This document shows, one piece after another, positions 41,227 to 50,482 of a DNA stretch of 64,000 nt. Where the stretch lies: positions 5,840 to 69,839 of the forward strand of contig CAXBCH010000024.1 of the NCBI GenBank assembly GCA_963974125.1, read 5' to 3'. How positions within the stretch are numbered: the first letter of the stretch is position 1; the number at the start of each line of letters is the position of its first letter. A program made the translations under genes and the position numbers. Origin of the DNA: Haliea sp963974125. GTDB taxonomy: Bacteria; Pseudomonadota; Gammaproteobacteria; Pseudomonadales; Halieaceae. Under the pieces are notes generated by a model, which saw only the letters and a list, made by a program, of their open reading frames with translations, was not told the DNA's origin and did no database searches.

Positions 41227-42992
41227 GGTTTACTCTCCTGCTGGCCGGCGGCGCCGTAGTGGCGTGCCGCCGGCTGTGAGCGGGTGATTACCACATCCTG
41301 CCAGTCCAGCCGCGGCGCGCCGGACGCGCGGTAGACCAGGCTGTGCTTGAGAAACTGCGCATCATCGCGCTGCGGGAAGTCCTCGGGCCGCTGGTGGCTG
41401 CCGCGGGATTCCCGGCGCCCCAGGGCCGCGTGGGCCATGGCCTCGGCGACATCCAGCAGGTAGCCCAGCTCGATGGCGTTCAGCCACTCGGTATTGAAGG
41501 CGCGGCTGCGGTCCACCAGACCCAGGTCGCGGTAGCGGTCCTTGAGCTCAGCGATCTTGTCGCAAGTCGTCTGCATCTGTCCCGGCAGGCGGAAGATGCC
41601 GGCACCCTCTTCCATGGCCCGGGCCATTTCGTCGCGGATGGTCGCCAGGCGCTCACTGCCGTTGGATTCGCGCAGGGCATCCCAGCCTGCGGCATTGTCC
41701 CGGGCCCGGGCGAGCAGGCGCTGCGGGTCGCCCGTCGGGCCCTGGCCCGCATGCGCCGCCGCCTGCTCCCCGGCCAGCCGCCCGAACACGCCCAGTTCGG
41801 CCAGGGAGTTGGAGCCCAGCCGGTTGGCGCCGTGCAGCCCGACGCTGGCACATTCACCGGCGGCGAACAGCCCCGGCAGGGCGGTGGCGGTGTGGCGGTC
41901 GGTCTGGATCCCGCCCATGGTGTAGTGGGCGGTGGCCCGCACCGGAATCGGCTCGTGCACCGCGTCGACGTTGACGTAGGTCCGGGCCAGGTCCCGAATG
42001 AAAGGCAGGCGCTCATTGATGCGCGCCTCCCCCAGGTGGCGCAGGTCCAGGTTCACCGCCTCGCCGCGACGGGTTGTCAGGGCCCGGCCCGCCTGGGCCT
42101 CGTGCCAGAAAGCCTGGCTCAGGCGGTCCCGGGGCCCCAGCTCCATGTACTTGTTCTTCGGCTCCCCCAGTGGTGTCTCCGGGCCCAGGCCATAGTCCTG
42201 CAGATAGCGGTAGCCGTCGCTGTTGGTCAGTACCCCGCCCTCGCCGCGGGCGGCCTCGGTAATCAGGATTCCGGAGCCGGGCAGGCCGGTGGGGTGGTAT
42301 TGCACGAATTCCATGTCCCGCAGCGGCACCCCTTGGCGGTACGCCAGGGCCATGCCGTCACCGGTGACAATACCGCCGTTGGTATTGTAGCGGTAGACAC
42401 GTGCCGCGCCGCCGGTGGCCAGAATCACCGCCGGGGCCGCGATCAGGGTATGGCTGCCGTTGCGCATGTCGATGGCCTGGATGCCCGCACAGGCCCCGTC
42501 CTCCACCAGCAGGTCGGTACAGAAGTATTCGTCGCAGCGGCGGATCGTCGGGTACTTGAGCGAGGTCTGGAACAGGGTGTGGAGGATGTGGAAGCCGCTC
42601 TTGTCGGCGGCAAACCAGGTGCGCTCGATCTTCATGCCGCCGAAGGCGCGCACGTTGATGCTGCCGTCGGGCCTGCGGCTCCAGGGGCAGCCCCAGTGCT
42701 CCAGGCGCAGGTTTTCCTCGGTGGCGTGGCGCACGAAGTAGTCCACCACATCCTGGTCGCAGAGCCAGTCGCCGCCGGAGACGGTGTCATCGAAGTGGGC
42801 ATCGAAGCTGTCGTGGGGCTGGATCACGCCGGCGCAGCCGCCTTCGGCCGCCACGGTGTGGCTGCGCATCGGGTACACCTTGGACAGCATCAGGATGTCC
42901 AGCCGCGGATTCGCCTCGGCCGCGGCAATGGCGGCCCGCAGTCCGGCGCCGCCACCGCCCACGATCACGATGTCTGCCCGCTGCAGGTTCAT
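41223..42992 (-). CDS. frdA: Fumarate reductase flavoprotein subunit FrdA
   Basis: 589 residues from ATG 42992 (CAGGA just upstream; the open frame extends to 43394 but nothing there is conserved). FAD fold IVIVGGGGAGLRAAIAAAE, covalent-flavin His45 in MRSHTVAAEGG, active-site motifs VQYHPTG, RGEGG and HYTMGGIQTD, and HGANRLGSNSLAELGVFGR. The length is close to E. coli FrdA (602). It reduces fumarate to succinate in the cytoplasm during low-oxygen growth, but the reverse reaction is possible. First gene of frdABCD; 137 nt from the LytTR regulator gene. Confidence 0.95.
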   Translation of the reverse strand: MNLQRADIVIVGGGGAGLRAAIAAAEANPRLDILMLSKVYPMRSHTVAAEGGCAGVIQPHDSFDAHFDDTVSGGDWLCDQDVVDYFVRHATEENLRLEHWGCPWSRRPDGSINVRAFGGMKIERTWFAADKSGFHILHTLFQTSLKYPTIRRCDEYFCTDLLVEDGACAGIQAIDMRNGSHTLIAAPAVILATGGAARVYRYNTNGGIVTGDGMALAYRQGVPLRDMEFVQYHPTGLPGSGILITEAARGEGGVLTNSDGYRYLQDYGLGPETPLGEPKNKYMELGPRDRLSQAFWHEAQAGRALTTRRGEAVNLDLRHLGEARINERLPFIRDLARTYVNVDAVHEPIPVRATAHYTMGGIQTDRHTATALPGLFAAGECASVGLHGANRLGSNSLAELGVFGRLAGEQAAAHAGQGPTGDPQRLLARARDNAAGWDALRESNGSERLATIRDEMARAMEEGAGIFRLPGQMQTTCDKIAELKDRYRDLGLVDRSRAFNTEWLNAIELGYLLDVAEAMAHAALGRRESRGSHQRPEDFPQRDDAQFLKHSLVYRASGAPRLDWQDVVITRSQPAARHYGAAGQQESKP

Positions 42993-43129
42993 GTCCTGCC
43001 GGGCCAGGCCCAGGGATGTGTCTCGCGCATCGCTATTGCCTCTCGGGCGGCTGGAAAGCCGTGCTATCTGACCATTATTGGAGCCTTGTGTCACCTGCAG
43101 CCGATCACGATCGTGCGAGCAGCAGACGG

Positions 43130-43948
43130 TCAGATTGCCAGCGCCGATCTTACCCGGTCCCTGTAGCTGCGGCTGACCTTGAGCGAATTGCCCTGCGCCG
43201 TCCTCAGCAGGTATTCGCCGCTGTCCTGCAGCTCGGCGCCGGTTATGGCGTTGATGTTGACCAGTGTGCTCCGGTGTATGCGGATAAAGCGCTGCGGGTC
43301 CAGCATGTTCTCGAGTTGCTTCATTGTCCCGCGCATGATGTGTGTGGCGCCGCCCGCGTGGATGCACATGTAGTCGCCGGCGGCGTCGATCCACTCGATC
43401 CTGTCTACCGGGATGAACTCCACGCTGCTGCCATCACGCACCGGGAGTCTGTCGGGATAACACCCGGCTTGCCTGTTGTTGCCCCCCGCCCCGTTGTCCA
43501 GCGACCCGGACTCGGCGCCGCCATGTTGCAGGTCATGGACCAATCCCAGCAGCTGCTGCTTGACCCGCAGCAACCCGGCGCGCTCGCGATGTTCCTGCGC
43601 ATGCTGCAGAGTGGACGCCAGGCGGTCATCCTCAACGGGTTTGAGAATGTAGTCCACTGCATGAACCTTGAATGCCTGCACCGCGTACGCGTCGTAGGCG
43701 GTGACGAACACGATCATCGGCAGTGCGTCCGACTGCATCCGGGCGACGACGTCAAAGCCGCTCAAGCCGGGCATTTCAATGTCGAGAAAGACCAGGTCCG
43801 GAGATTGCGCGGCAATGGCGGTCAGGGCTTCCTGCCCGTTGCTGCACTCGGCGACCACCTCGACACAGTCAAACTGTGCCAGTCGCAGTTTCAGCCCGCG
43901 GCGGGCGAGATTCTCATCGTCCACAATGATGACGCGAAGCTGTTGCAT
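43130..43948 (-). CDS. LytTR-family response regulator
   Basis: 272 residues. Receiver domain with the phosphorylatable Asp56 in LVFLDIEMPG and the acidic pair DD(E) at 10-12; a linker of about 50 residues; C-terminal LytTR DNA-binding domain (about 165-270: VDRIEWIDAAGDYMCIHAGG, RFIRIHRSTLVNI, YRDRVRSAL). AlgR/LytR-class regulators bind direct repeats. Its ATG overlaps the kinase stop (TGATG), so they form one cognate pair. It is 137 nt from frdA on the same strand, so frdABCD may be its target. Confidence 0.92.
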   Translation of the reverse strand: MQQLRVIIVDDENLARRGLKLRLAQFDCVEVVAECSNGQEALTAIAAQSPDLVFLDIEMPGLSGFDVVARMQSDALPMIVFVTAYDAYAVQAFKVHAVDYILKPVEDDRLASTLQHAQEHRERAGLLRVKQQLLGLVHDLQHGGAESGSLDNGAGGNNRQAGCYPDRLPVRDGSSVEFIPVDRIEWIDAAGDYMCIHAGGATHIMRGTMKQLENMLDPQRFIRIHRSTLVNINAITGAELQDSGEYLLRTAQGNSLKVSRSYRDRVRSALAI

Positions 43949-45039
43949 CAGCTGCCTCCTTTCTTCTCCAGCGGCAGGCGCATGATGACAGTCAGCCCCT
44001 GCGGTTCGGTCGCGGCCAGGCGGAACGACTGCCGGTCGCCGTAGAGCTGCTGCAGGCGCTCCCGGCAGTTGCGCAAGCCTACGCCACCGCCACGCCCGGT
44101 GCGCTCTGAACCCGGTTTCAGGCCGGGCCCGTCGTCCGCAACGCAGAGTACCAGGTCGTCGCCGGTCACCTCCGCCGATATCTCGATCCCGCCGCCATCA
44201 ACTGAAGCGGCGATCGCGTACTTGATGGCATTTTCGACCAGGGGCTGCAGCAGAAGGCTGGGCATGAGCGCATCACGGGCGTCGGGTTCCACCCGCAGGT
44301 GCAGGCGCAGCCGTTCCTCGAACCGGACCTTCTCGATATCCAGATACAGTTTCACCGTCTCGATTTCCTCGGCAACCGTGACAGTCTGCATCGGGTCATT
44401 GTCCAGTGAGTAGCGCAGGAACCGGCTCAGCGCGGTCACCATGCTGTTCGCCTGCCGGGTTTCCTGGGCGAGGATAAGCGTCGAGATGGCGTTCAGCGTG
44501 TTGAACAGGAAGTGTGGATTCAGCTGGTAGCGGAGCATCTTGAGCTGGGATTCATTGGCCATGGAGAGAGCCTTGAGGCTCCGTTGCTGCTCTTCCTGCA
44601 TGAGCAGATAGTACTTGATGCCGAAGTAGAGGGCGCTCCAGACCAGCATGACCCAAAATGCCGAAATCGTGCCGCTGAAAAACCCCAGCCATTCCGGCGC
44701 TTCCGGTTTTGCCATCGAGCGCTCATCGGGGAACATCGAACGGAAGATACTGTGACGCACGACGATCCACGCCACGGAGGCCGCGTATGCCCCAAGCAGT
44801 ACGGACAGTGCGCGTTGCCAGAGTGCCTTGTTCCAGGTGGCACGATACAGGGCGCGCAGGGCAAGCGTGATCAGCAGGCCGGTGATGCTGATCAGCGCCA
44901 GGTACAACTCGTAACCGGCCGGTGGCCTGCTGAACATGACTACGCCGAAATAAAACGACACGCACCAGCCGCTCCAGCCTGCCAGCTGTAGCAGCCAGAA
45001 GAGACAGTGTTGGTTCTGCAGCAGCAGGCGGATTTGCAT
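43948..45039 (-). CDS. LytS/AlgZ-type sensor histidine kinase
   Basis: About 363 residues from ATG 45039; a longer frame uses a TTG at 45063. Four or five membrane helices fill residues 10-160, then the His_kinase domain: QLNPHFLFNTLNAISTL with the phospho-His, and an HATPase module (LLLQPLVENAIKYAI, VLCVADDGPGLKPG, GRGGGVGLRNCRERLQQLYG). It has no PAS domain or large periplasmic loop, so the sensing region is the membrane part itself. A TATACT box lies 6 nt before the ATG, which may indicate a very short leader. Confidence 0.88.
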   Translation of the reverse strand: MQIRLLLQNQHCLFWLLQLAGWSGWCVSFYFGVVMFSRPPAGYELYLALISITGLLITLALRALYRATWNKALWQRALSVLLGAYAASVAWIVVRHSIFRSMFPDERSMAKPEAPEWLGFFSGTISAFWVMLVWSALYFGIKYYLLMQEEQQRSLKALSMANESQLKMLRYQLNPHFLFNTLNAISTLILAQETRQANSMVTALSRFLRYSLDNDPMQTVTVAEEIETVKLYLDIEKVRFEERLRLHLRVEPDARDALMPSLLLQPLVENAIKYAIAASVDGGGIEISAEVTGDDLVLCVADDGPGLKPGSERTGRGGGVGLRNCRERLQQLYGDRQSFRLAATEPQGLTVIMRLPLEKKGGS

Positions 45040-45070
45040 GCGGATAGTATACGCCGGAAACAAGAACGGA

Positions 45071-45088
45071 GGGTGTCGGTTGACACCC
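45071..45088. terminator. Hairpin between the UrcA-family gene and the kinase
   Basis: GGGTGTC / GACACCC form a perfect 7-bp stem with loop GGTT. On the minus strand it lies 39 nt past the UrcA-family stop and is followed by a T-rich but interrupted stretch, so it is a plausible weak terminator separating that gene from the two-component pair. Confidence 0.5.
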
Positions 45089-45126
45089 CCCGGATTCCGC
45101 CCAGGGGTAGACGGAAACGCGAGTGA

Positions 45127-45483
45127 TCAGTCGCGAGCCGCCAGGGCGGTCTCGCTTTCGATGCGGGACATGGCGTTGTCGAAGGCCTCTCGGGCGCAGT
45201 CGCGGTTGCGTGCGGCTGCACGCAGGCTGCCGGCCAGGCGATGGTCCGTGGGTCCGCAGACATTCTGAGCTGCTTGATTGAGGCGGTGGGCCAGAGCCTC
45301 ACGGCCCTGTTCTGCAGTCAGGTCGAGGTCCGCGTAGGTGACTACCCGCTCCGTCCTGTGTGCTGCTCCCGTCGCGGTGGTTGTTTCTTCCGCGGAACCC
45401 GCCGCCTGCGCGGCGCCGCAGAGCCCGGTGAGAGCGGCGGCAAAGGTGGCCACGATTGCTGTTCTGTGCATGCTGTTTTTCAT
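45127..45483 (-). CDS. UrcA family exported protein
   Basis: 118 residues with a signal peptide (AIVATFAAALTGLCGAAQA) and the UrcA core: VVTYADLDLTAEQGREALAHRLNQAAQNVCGP, then a second Cys in NRDCAREAFDNAMSRI; the two Cys probably form a disulfide. UrcA proteins are small periplasmic proteins of unknown function, common in marine and sphingomonad-type bacteria. It is downstream of phosphoketolase (168-nt gap). Confidence 0.82.
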   Translation of the reverse strand: MKNSMHRTAIVATFAAALTGLCGAAQAAGSAEETTTATGAAHRTERVVTYADLDLTAEQGREALAHRLNQAAQNVCGPTDHRLAGSLRAAARNRDCAREAFDNAMSRIESETALAARD

Positions 45484-45651
45484 TTGTCGTCTCCTGCCTG
45501 TTTGGGGGCGGCGCTGCCGGCTGGAGAATCCAGGGGTCCTGCGCCGTCGACAGGTGAAGATTAGGTTGCAGGCAATGCAGTCGAAAGGGCAATGCGGCGA
45601 GTTGCAGTCAACTCGCGGTGGAGTGTCCGCATGGTGCGATGGACGGTGCTG

Positions 45652-48042
45652 TCAGTCGCGCCCGCTGAAGGACCAGTTGCTGATCTCCGGCATGTCGACA
45701 CCGTGTTCGTGGGCGTAGTGACGACAGTCGATCTGCAGGTTGCGCAGCTGTTCCTTGGCGTGGGCGCCGCTGGCCTGCAGCTGCGGTACCCGGTCGATGG
45801 CATCGATGGCGAGGCTGAAGCGGTCGACGTTGTTGTCGATCGCGAGTTCCAGCGGTGTATTGATGCTGCCCTTCTCCTTGTAGCCGCGCACGTGCAGGTT
45901 GCGGTGATTGGTGCGCCGGTAGGCCAGGCGATGGATCAGCCAGGGATAGCCGTGGAAGTTGAAGATGACCGGTTTGTCCACGGTGAACAGGCTGTCGAAG
46001 TCGCGGTGGCTGAGGCCGTGGGGATGCTCTTCCTCCGGGGTCATGCGGAACAGGTCCACTACATTGACGAAGCGGATTTTCAGCTCCGGGAAGTGCTGCA
46101 ACAGCAGCTCGGTGGCGGCCAGGGCCTCCTGGGTGGCAATGTCGCCGCAGCCCGCCATGACCAGGTCGGGTTCGCCGCCCTGGTCGGTGCTGGCCCAGTC
46201 CCAGATGCCGATGCCCTTGGTGCAGTGACGGATGGCGGCATCCATGTCCAGATACTGCAGGTGGTTCTGCTTGTCGCAGACGATCACATTGATATCGTTG
46301 TGACTGCGCAGACAGTGGTCTGCGGTGGACAGCAGGCAGTTGGCGTCCGGGGGCAGGTAGACACGGGTTACCAAGGGACTCTTGTTGACCACGATATCGA
46401 TGAAGCCTGGATCCTGGTGGGTGAAGCCGTTGTGGTCCTGGCGCCAGACCGTGGAGGTGATCAGCAGGTTGATGGAGGCGATCGGCGCTCGCCAGGGCAG
46501 GTCCTCGCAGATGGCCAGCCACTTGGCGTGCTGGTTGTACATGGAGTCGATGACGTGGGCGAAGGCCTCATAGGTGGCGAAAAATCCGTGGCGACCGGTG
46601 AGGACATAGCCCTCCAGCCAGCCCTCCAGGGTGTGCTCGGAGAGCATTTCCAGCACCCGGCCGTCCGGGTCCAGCTGGCCGCCGTCATCATCCTCCGGCT
46701 GCCGCTGTGCCAGCCACAGCTTGGGACTCACCTCGTAGATGGCGTCGAGCTTGTTGGAGCTGGTCTCGTCGGGGCCAAACACGCGGAAATTGGTGGCATT
46801 GCGTGCCATGGTGTCGCGCAGCAGGGCGCCCAGCGGCCGTGTGTTCATCGCTCTCCCGGCGCCGGGGCTGGCCACCGCCACGGCATAGTCGCGGAAATCC
46901 GGCAGCCGCAGATCCCTTCGCAACAGGCCGCCATTGGCGTGGGGGTTGGAGCCCATGCGCCGCGTGCCCGCCGGCGCCAGCGCCCGCAGTTCCGCCCGCA
47001 GGGCGCCATGTTCATCAAACAATTCTTGCGGGCGGTAGCTGCGCAGCCACTCCTCAAGCTGGTGCAGCTTGCCGGGGTTGTCGTGGACATCGGCCAGAGG
47101 CACCTGGTGTGCGCGCCAGCTGCCCTCTACCTTGTGGCCGTCAACTTCCCGCGGGCCGGTCCAGCCCTTGGGCGAGCGCAGCACGATCATGGGCCAGGGC
47201 GGGCGGCTGGCAGTACCGCTGGCGCGGGCCGTGTGCTGGAATTCCCGGATCATGCCTATGCTGCGATCCATGGCCGCGGCCATCTGCTGGTGCATCAACT
47301 CCGGCTCGTCGCCCTCGACGAAGATCGGTGTCCAGCCATAGCCGAGGAACAGCTGTTCAAGCTCCTGCCGCGGGATCCGGGCCAGCAGGGTGGGATTGTT
47401 GATCTTGTAGCCGTTGAGATGAAGGATCGGCAGCACCGCGCCATCGCGGATCGGGTTGAGGAATTTGTTGGAATGCCAGGCGGTGGCCAGAGGGCCGGTT
47501 TCAGCCTCGCCGTCGCCGACCGCGGTGACCACCACCAGGTCGGGGTTGTCGAACGCGGCACCGAATGCGTGCGACAGGCTGTAGCCGAGCTCGCCCCCTT
47601 CGTGGATCGAGCCCGGCAGCTCCGGAGTACAGTGGCTGCCGAAGCCACCGGGGAAGGAGAACTGCCGGAACAGCAGTGCCATGCCCTCCTCGTCCTCGCT
47701 CATGTCCGGGTATACCGCGGAGTAGCTGCCCTCCAGGTACACCGGCGCCAGCACCCCGGGCGCGCCGTGGCCGGGGCCAGCGATGAAAATGGCGTCGAGG
47801 TCGTGCTTGAGTATCAGCCGGTTGCTGTGCACATACATGAACGCCAGTCCTGGGCTGGCCCCCCAGTGGCCCAGCAGGCGCTTTTTGATGTGGCTGCTTT
47901 CCAGGGGCCGGCGCAGGAGCGGATTTTCGCGCAGGTAGATCATGCCGGCAGCGAGATAGTTGCAGGCGCGCCAGTAGGCGTCGATGGCCTGCAGTTCGTC
48001 GCTGGTCAGGGGCTTTTCACTGCTGTGCGCTTTCGTGGTCAT
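45652..48042 (-). CDS. xfp: Phosphoketolase (xylulose-5-P/fructose-6-P)
   Basis: 796 residues, ThDP enzyme of the transketolase group. N-terminal GHWGASPGLAFMYVHSNRL, GPGHGAPG, the ThDP motif GDGEAETGPLATAWHSNKFLNP, then QDHNGFTHQDPGF in the pyrimidine domain and the FHGYPWLIHRLAYRRTNHRNLHVRGYKEKG C-terminal signature (in outline). It splits xylulose-5-P or fructose-6-P with phosphate to acetyl phosphate and a triose or tetrose phosphate. Acetate kinase is encoded next upstream on the same strand, so acetyl-P would be turned to acetate and ATP. Between them is a large inverted-repeat element. Confidence 0.95.
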   Translation of the reverse strand: MTTKAHSSEKPLTSDELQAIDAYWRACNYLAAGMIYLRENPLLRRPLESSHIKKRLLGHWGASPGLAFMYVHSNRLILKHDLDAIFIAGPGHGAPGVLAPVYLEGSYSAVYPDMSEDEEGMALLFRQFSFPGGFGSHCTPELPGSIHEGGELGYSLSHAFGAAFDNPDLVVVTAVGDGEAETGPLATAWHSNKFLNPIRDGAVLPILHLNGYKINNPTLLARIPRQELEQLFLGYGWTPIFVEGDEPELMHQQMAAAMDRSIGMIREFQHTARASGTASRPPWPMIVLRSPKGWTGPREVDGHKVEGSWRAHQVPLADVHDNPGKLHQLEEWLRSYRPQELFDEHGALRAELRALAPAGTRRMGSNPHANGGLLRRDLRLPDFRDYAVAVASPGAGRAMNTRPLGALLRDTMARNATNFRVFGPDETSSNKLDAIYEVSPKLWLAQRQPEDDDGGQLDPDGRVLEMLSEHTLEGWLEGYVLTGRHGFFATYEAFAHVIDSMYNQHAKWLAICEDLPWRAPIASINLLITSTVWRQDHNGFTHQDPGFIDIVVNKSPLVTRVYLPPDANCLLSTADHCLRSHNDINVIVCDKQNHLQYLDMDAAIRHCTKGIGIWDWASTDQGGEPDLVMAGCGDIATQEALAATELLLQHFPELKIRFVNVVDLFRMTPEEEHPHGLSHRDFDSLFTVDKPVIFNFHGYPWLIHRLAYRRTNHRNLHVRGYKEKGSINTPLELAIDNNVDRFSLAIDAIDRVPQLQASGAHAKEQLRNLQIDCRHYAHEHGVDMPEISNWSFSGRD

Positions 48043-48085
48043 GTTTACTTATCCTTGCGGAAATCGCGGTGGTACTCCGGAAGCC

Positions 48086-48201
48086 GGCCACTGCGACCGG
48101 AAGCTGCTTGCAGAACACGCTGTGAATACATCCATGTACGCTCGGCGACGCCCATCCGTGGGCGTCGACGGTTCTGCAAGCAGCTTCCGCCCGCAGTCGC
48201 C
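48086..48201. repeat. Composite inverted-repeat element between xfp and ackA
   Basis: Outer arms 48086-48116 and 48171-48201 (31 bp, 28 complementary) enclose 54 nt with two further dyads: TACAT-CC-ATGTA (48127-48138) and a perfect 9-bp stem CGACGCCCA / TGGGCGTCG with loop TCCG (48146-48167). It lies in the 234-nt gap before the phosphoketolase start. The shape suggests a REP/MITE-like extragenic element; an RNA structure affecting xfp expression is also possible. No transposase-like terminal duplication is obvious. Confidence 0.75.
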
Positions 48202-48276
48202 TACCTGTGGCACGCGCTCGCAGTCCTCTCCACTTGACAGGCGGTCCAAGCCCTCACTTTTAGCCGATGATCGCAG

Positions 48277-49383
48277 TCACCTTTGGCCGAGGAATTCCGC
48301 GGTCTGCCGGGCGATCTCGAGGTCCTCGCGGGAGGGGACGACGAGGATGGCGACGGCGGCTCCCTCGGCGTGGATGGCTCTGGGCTGGTCTCCTGATGGT
48401 AGTGCATTTTTCTGACAGTCTATAGCGATACCGAGCGCCTCGAGGCCCTCGCAGGCACCGGCGCGCACCGGGGCGGCGTTTTCGCCGACGCCGCCTGTGA
48501 AGACCAGGGCGTCGAGGCCGCCGAGGGCGGCGAAGTAGGCGCCGATGTATTTGCGGATACGGTAGCAGTAGATGGACAGGGCCAGTCGTGCGCGGGAGTC
48601 GCCCTGCTCGCAGCGGGCCAGAATGACGCGCATGTCGCTGTCGCCGCACAGACCCTGAAGGCCGCTTTCGCGGGTGAGAGCGTGTTCCAGTTGCGCCGGC
48701 GTCAGTCCCTCGCGACGGGCGGCATACAGCGCGGCGGCGATGTCCAGGTCGCCACTGCGGGTGCCCATGACCAGGCCTTCCAGCGGGGTCAGGCCCATGG
48801 AGGTGTCGATACTGCGACCCCCGTCGATGGCGGCGGCACTGGCACCGTTGCCCAGGTGCAGGCTGATTATGCGCAGGGACTGGGGGCGGCGTCCCAGGCA
48901 GACGGCCGCCTGACCCGCTACGCTGGCATGGGAGATGCCATGAAAGCCATAGCGGTGTACCTGATGGTCGCGGAACCAGCGCTCGGGAATTGCATAGCGG
49001 CTCGCCTCTTGTGGCATGTTGCGGTGGAAGGCGGTATCGAACACCGCGACCTGCGGGATCGCGGGGAACCGGGCAATGCTGGCGCGAATGACGGCGAGGG
49101 CGGGTTCATTGTGCAACGGCGCGAGGCTGCTGCAGCGCTCTATGGTCGCGATGGTATTGGCGTCGAGTCGGGCGGGTCCGGTGAAGTCGGGGCCACCGTG
49201 CACCACGCGATGGCCGATGGCATCTGGCGCTGACCCCGTGCCGAGTTGCCGCAGGACATCCTGGAAGGCGGCCCCGCAGTCGCTGCATTCCACGGTACCG
49301 CTATCGAGAGTCCCTGCGGTTGCGGTGTCGTGGACACTGAACTTGAGGGTGGAGCTGCCGCTGTTTAAAACCAGAATGTTCAC
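48277..49383 (-). CDS. ackA: Acetate kinase (acetate/propionate kinase family)
   Basis: 368 residues from GTG 49383 (GGAG 8 nt upstream; a TTG five codons earlier is less likely). ASKHA-family kinase: NILVLNSGSSTLKF at the N-terminus, VVHGGPDFTGPARLD, VFDTAFHRNMPQEASRYAIP, YGFHGISHA, LHLGNGASAAAI and VFTGGVGENAAPVR. It converts acetyl phosphate and ADP to acetate and ATP. Paired with phosphoketolase it completes an ATP-yielding bypass. It is slightly shorter than E. coli AckA (400). Confidence 0.94.
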   Translation of the reverse strand: MNILVLNSGSSTLKFSVHDTATAGTLDSGTVECSDCGAAFQDVLRQLGTGSAPDAIGHRVVHGGPDFTGPARLDANTIATIERCSSLAPLHNEPALAVIRASIARFPAIPQVAVFDTAFHRNMPQEASRYAIPERWFRDHQVHRYGFHGISHASVAGQAAVCLGRRPQSLRIISLHLGNGASAAAIDGGRSIDTSMGLTPLEGLVMGTRSGDLDIAAALYAARREGLTPAQLEHALTRESGLQGLCGDSDMRVILARCEQGDSRARLALSIYCYRIRKYIGAYFAALGGLDALVFTGGVGENAAPVRAGACEGLEALGIAIDCQKNALPSGDQPRAIHAEGAAVAILVVPSREDLEIARQTAEFLGQR

Positions 49384-49425
49384 GGCAGTGCTCCGCAATG
49401 CCCGGATTGGCGGAATGGCCCGGCT

Positions 49426-50268
49426 TCAGTATTGCGCGGAGGCATGATCGGTAAAGAATACGAGGATATCCTGTCTGTGCAGCAACCAGGCCTGGAAGAT
49501 ACCGACCGGATGAGCGCCCAACGGAAAGCCGCTCACGGTGTAGTCCGCCTCCGGCCGCCAGGCTTTGCGCAGCTGCTCCTGCAGCGGCGTCGGCACGGTC
49601 TTGTCACCCCTCACCAGCACCATGCCGAGCGGCTTTTCCCGGGCGGATGACAGGAATGCCAGTGGCTCCCAGGCAAACTCGGCGGCCAGCGCATCCCGGT
49701 AAGCGGTCTGGTCAGCGAAGCCGAAATGGCGCATACGCTCCTCCCGCAGAGACGCCAGCTCACCCTGCTCAGTGTAGGCAATAACATCGGCGACGGGAGC
49801 GCCGGCGGCAATCACGAACCCCGCGGATATCCGGTCCAGGTGCCCTACCGCGGTCGCCGCATGCAGGCCGCCGACGCTGGTTCCAAGAATGCCGACAAAG
49901 CCATCGGGCGCATCCTCTGCAACCAGATTGATCGCCTGCTGGGCCCTGCCGAACAGGCGGTGGTGAAGGGCCAGTTCAATCGAGGTCTCCGCCATCCCCG
50001 TCCAACCGCGGACGACATAGACGCCGAAACCGGCATCGCAGAAAAGCGTCGCGTAGCGGGATTCAAGAAACGTGGAGCCACCGGTGGGCGGCATGACAAT
50101 CACGGTGCGGGCGGAGTTCGCGGATGGGCTGTAGTGCTCGAACTCAACCTCGAAACCAGCGGCGTCCAGGGTGCTGTCGACGGGCTTACAGGCGCGCACG
50201 ACCGACTCGCTCTGCACCGTCCTGCAGGCGGCAGTCAGGAGCAACATGCAGACAAGCAGGCATCGCAT
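49426..50268 (-). CDS. Alpha/beta hydrolase lipoprotein
   Basis: 280 residues from ATG 50268 (GGTGAGAGG directly in front). A lipobox LLLTAAC places the mature N-terminal Cys at about 15. The hydrolase core: TVIVMPPTGGSTFLESRYATLF, nucleophile region GILGTSVGGLHAATAVG, and later MVLVRGDKTVPTPLQEQL and GAHPVGIFQAW with Asp and His candidates. I do not know the substrate. It is 42 nt downstream of ackA's coding strand start region but reads on the same strand as a separate unit; divergent from the aldehyde dehydrogenase. Confidence 0.7.
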   Translation of the reverse strand: MRCLLVCMLLLTAACRTVQSESVVRACKPVDSTLDAAGFEVEFEHYSPSANSARTVIVMPPTGGSTFLESRYATLFCDAGFGVYVVRGWTGMAETSIELALHHRLFGRAQQAINLVAEDAPDGFVGILGTSVGGLHAATAVGHLDRISAGFVIAAGAPVADVIAYTEQGELASLREERMRHFGFADQTAYRDALAAEFAWEPLAFLSSAREKPLGMVLVRGDKTVPTPLQEQLRKAWRPEADYTVSGFPLGAHPVGIFQAWLLHRQDILVFFTDHASAQY

Positions 50269-50482
50269 CCTCTCACCCTGAACAAACGACACTAAACTCC
50301 GAACCGCGGGGCGACACCACTGGCGTTCTCTCGTGTTCCGGTTCCAACAGGCGACGACCGCTGCCCTCGATTGCCCTGCTATTGTGAAGGCTTCTGTCCC
50401 GGGAGACAAATCAGCGAGTTATTGACATCGAGGCTAATGATTATTAGTTTGGGTGTCCCCGCCGCCCCCGGAGAGTCCCGTC

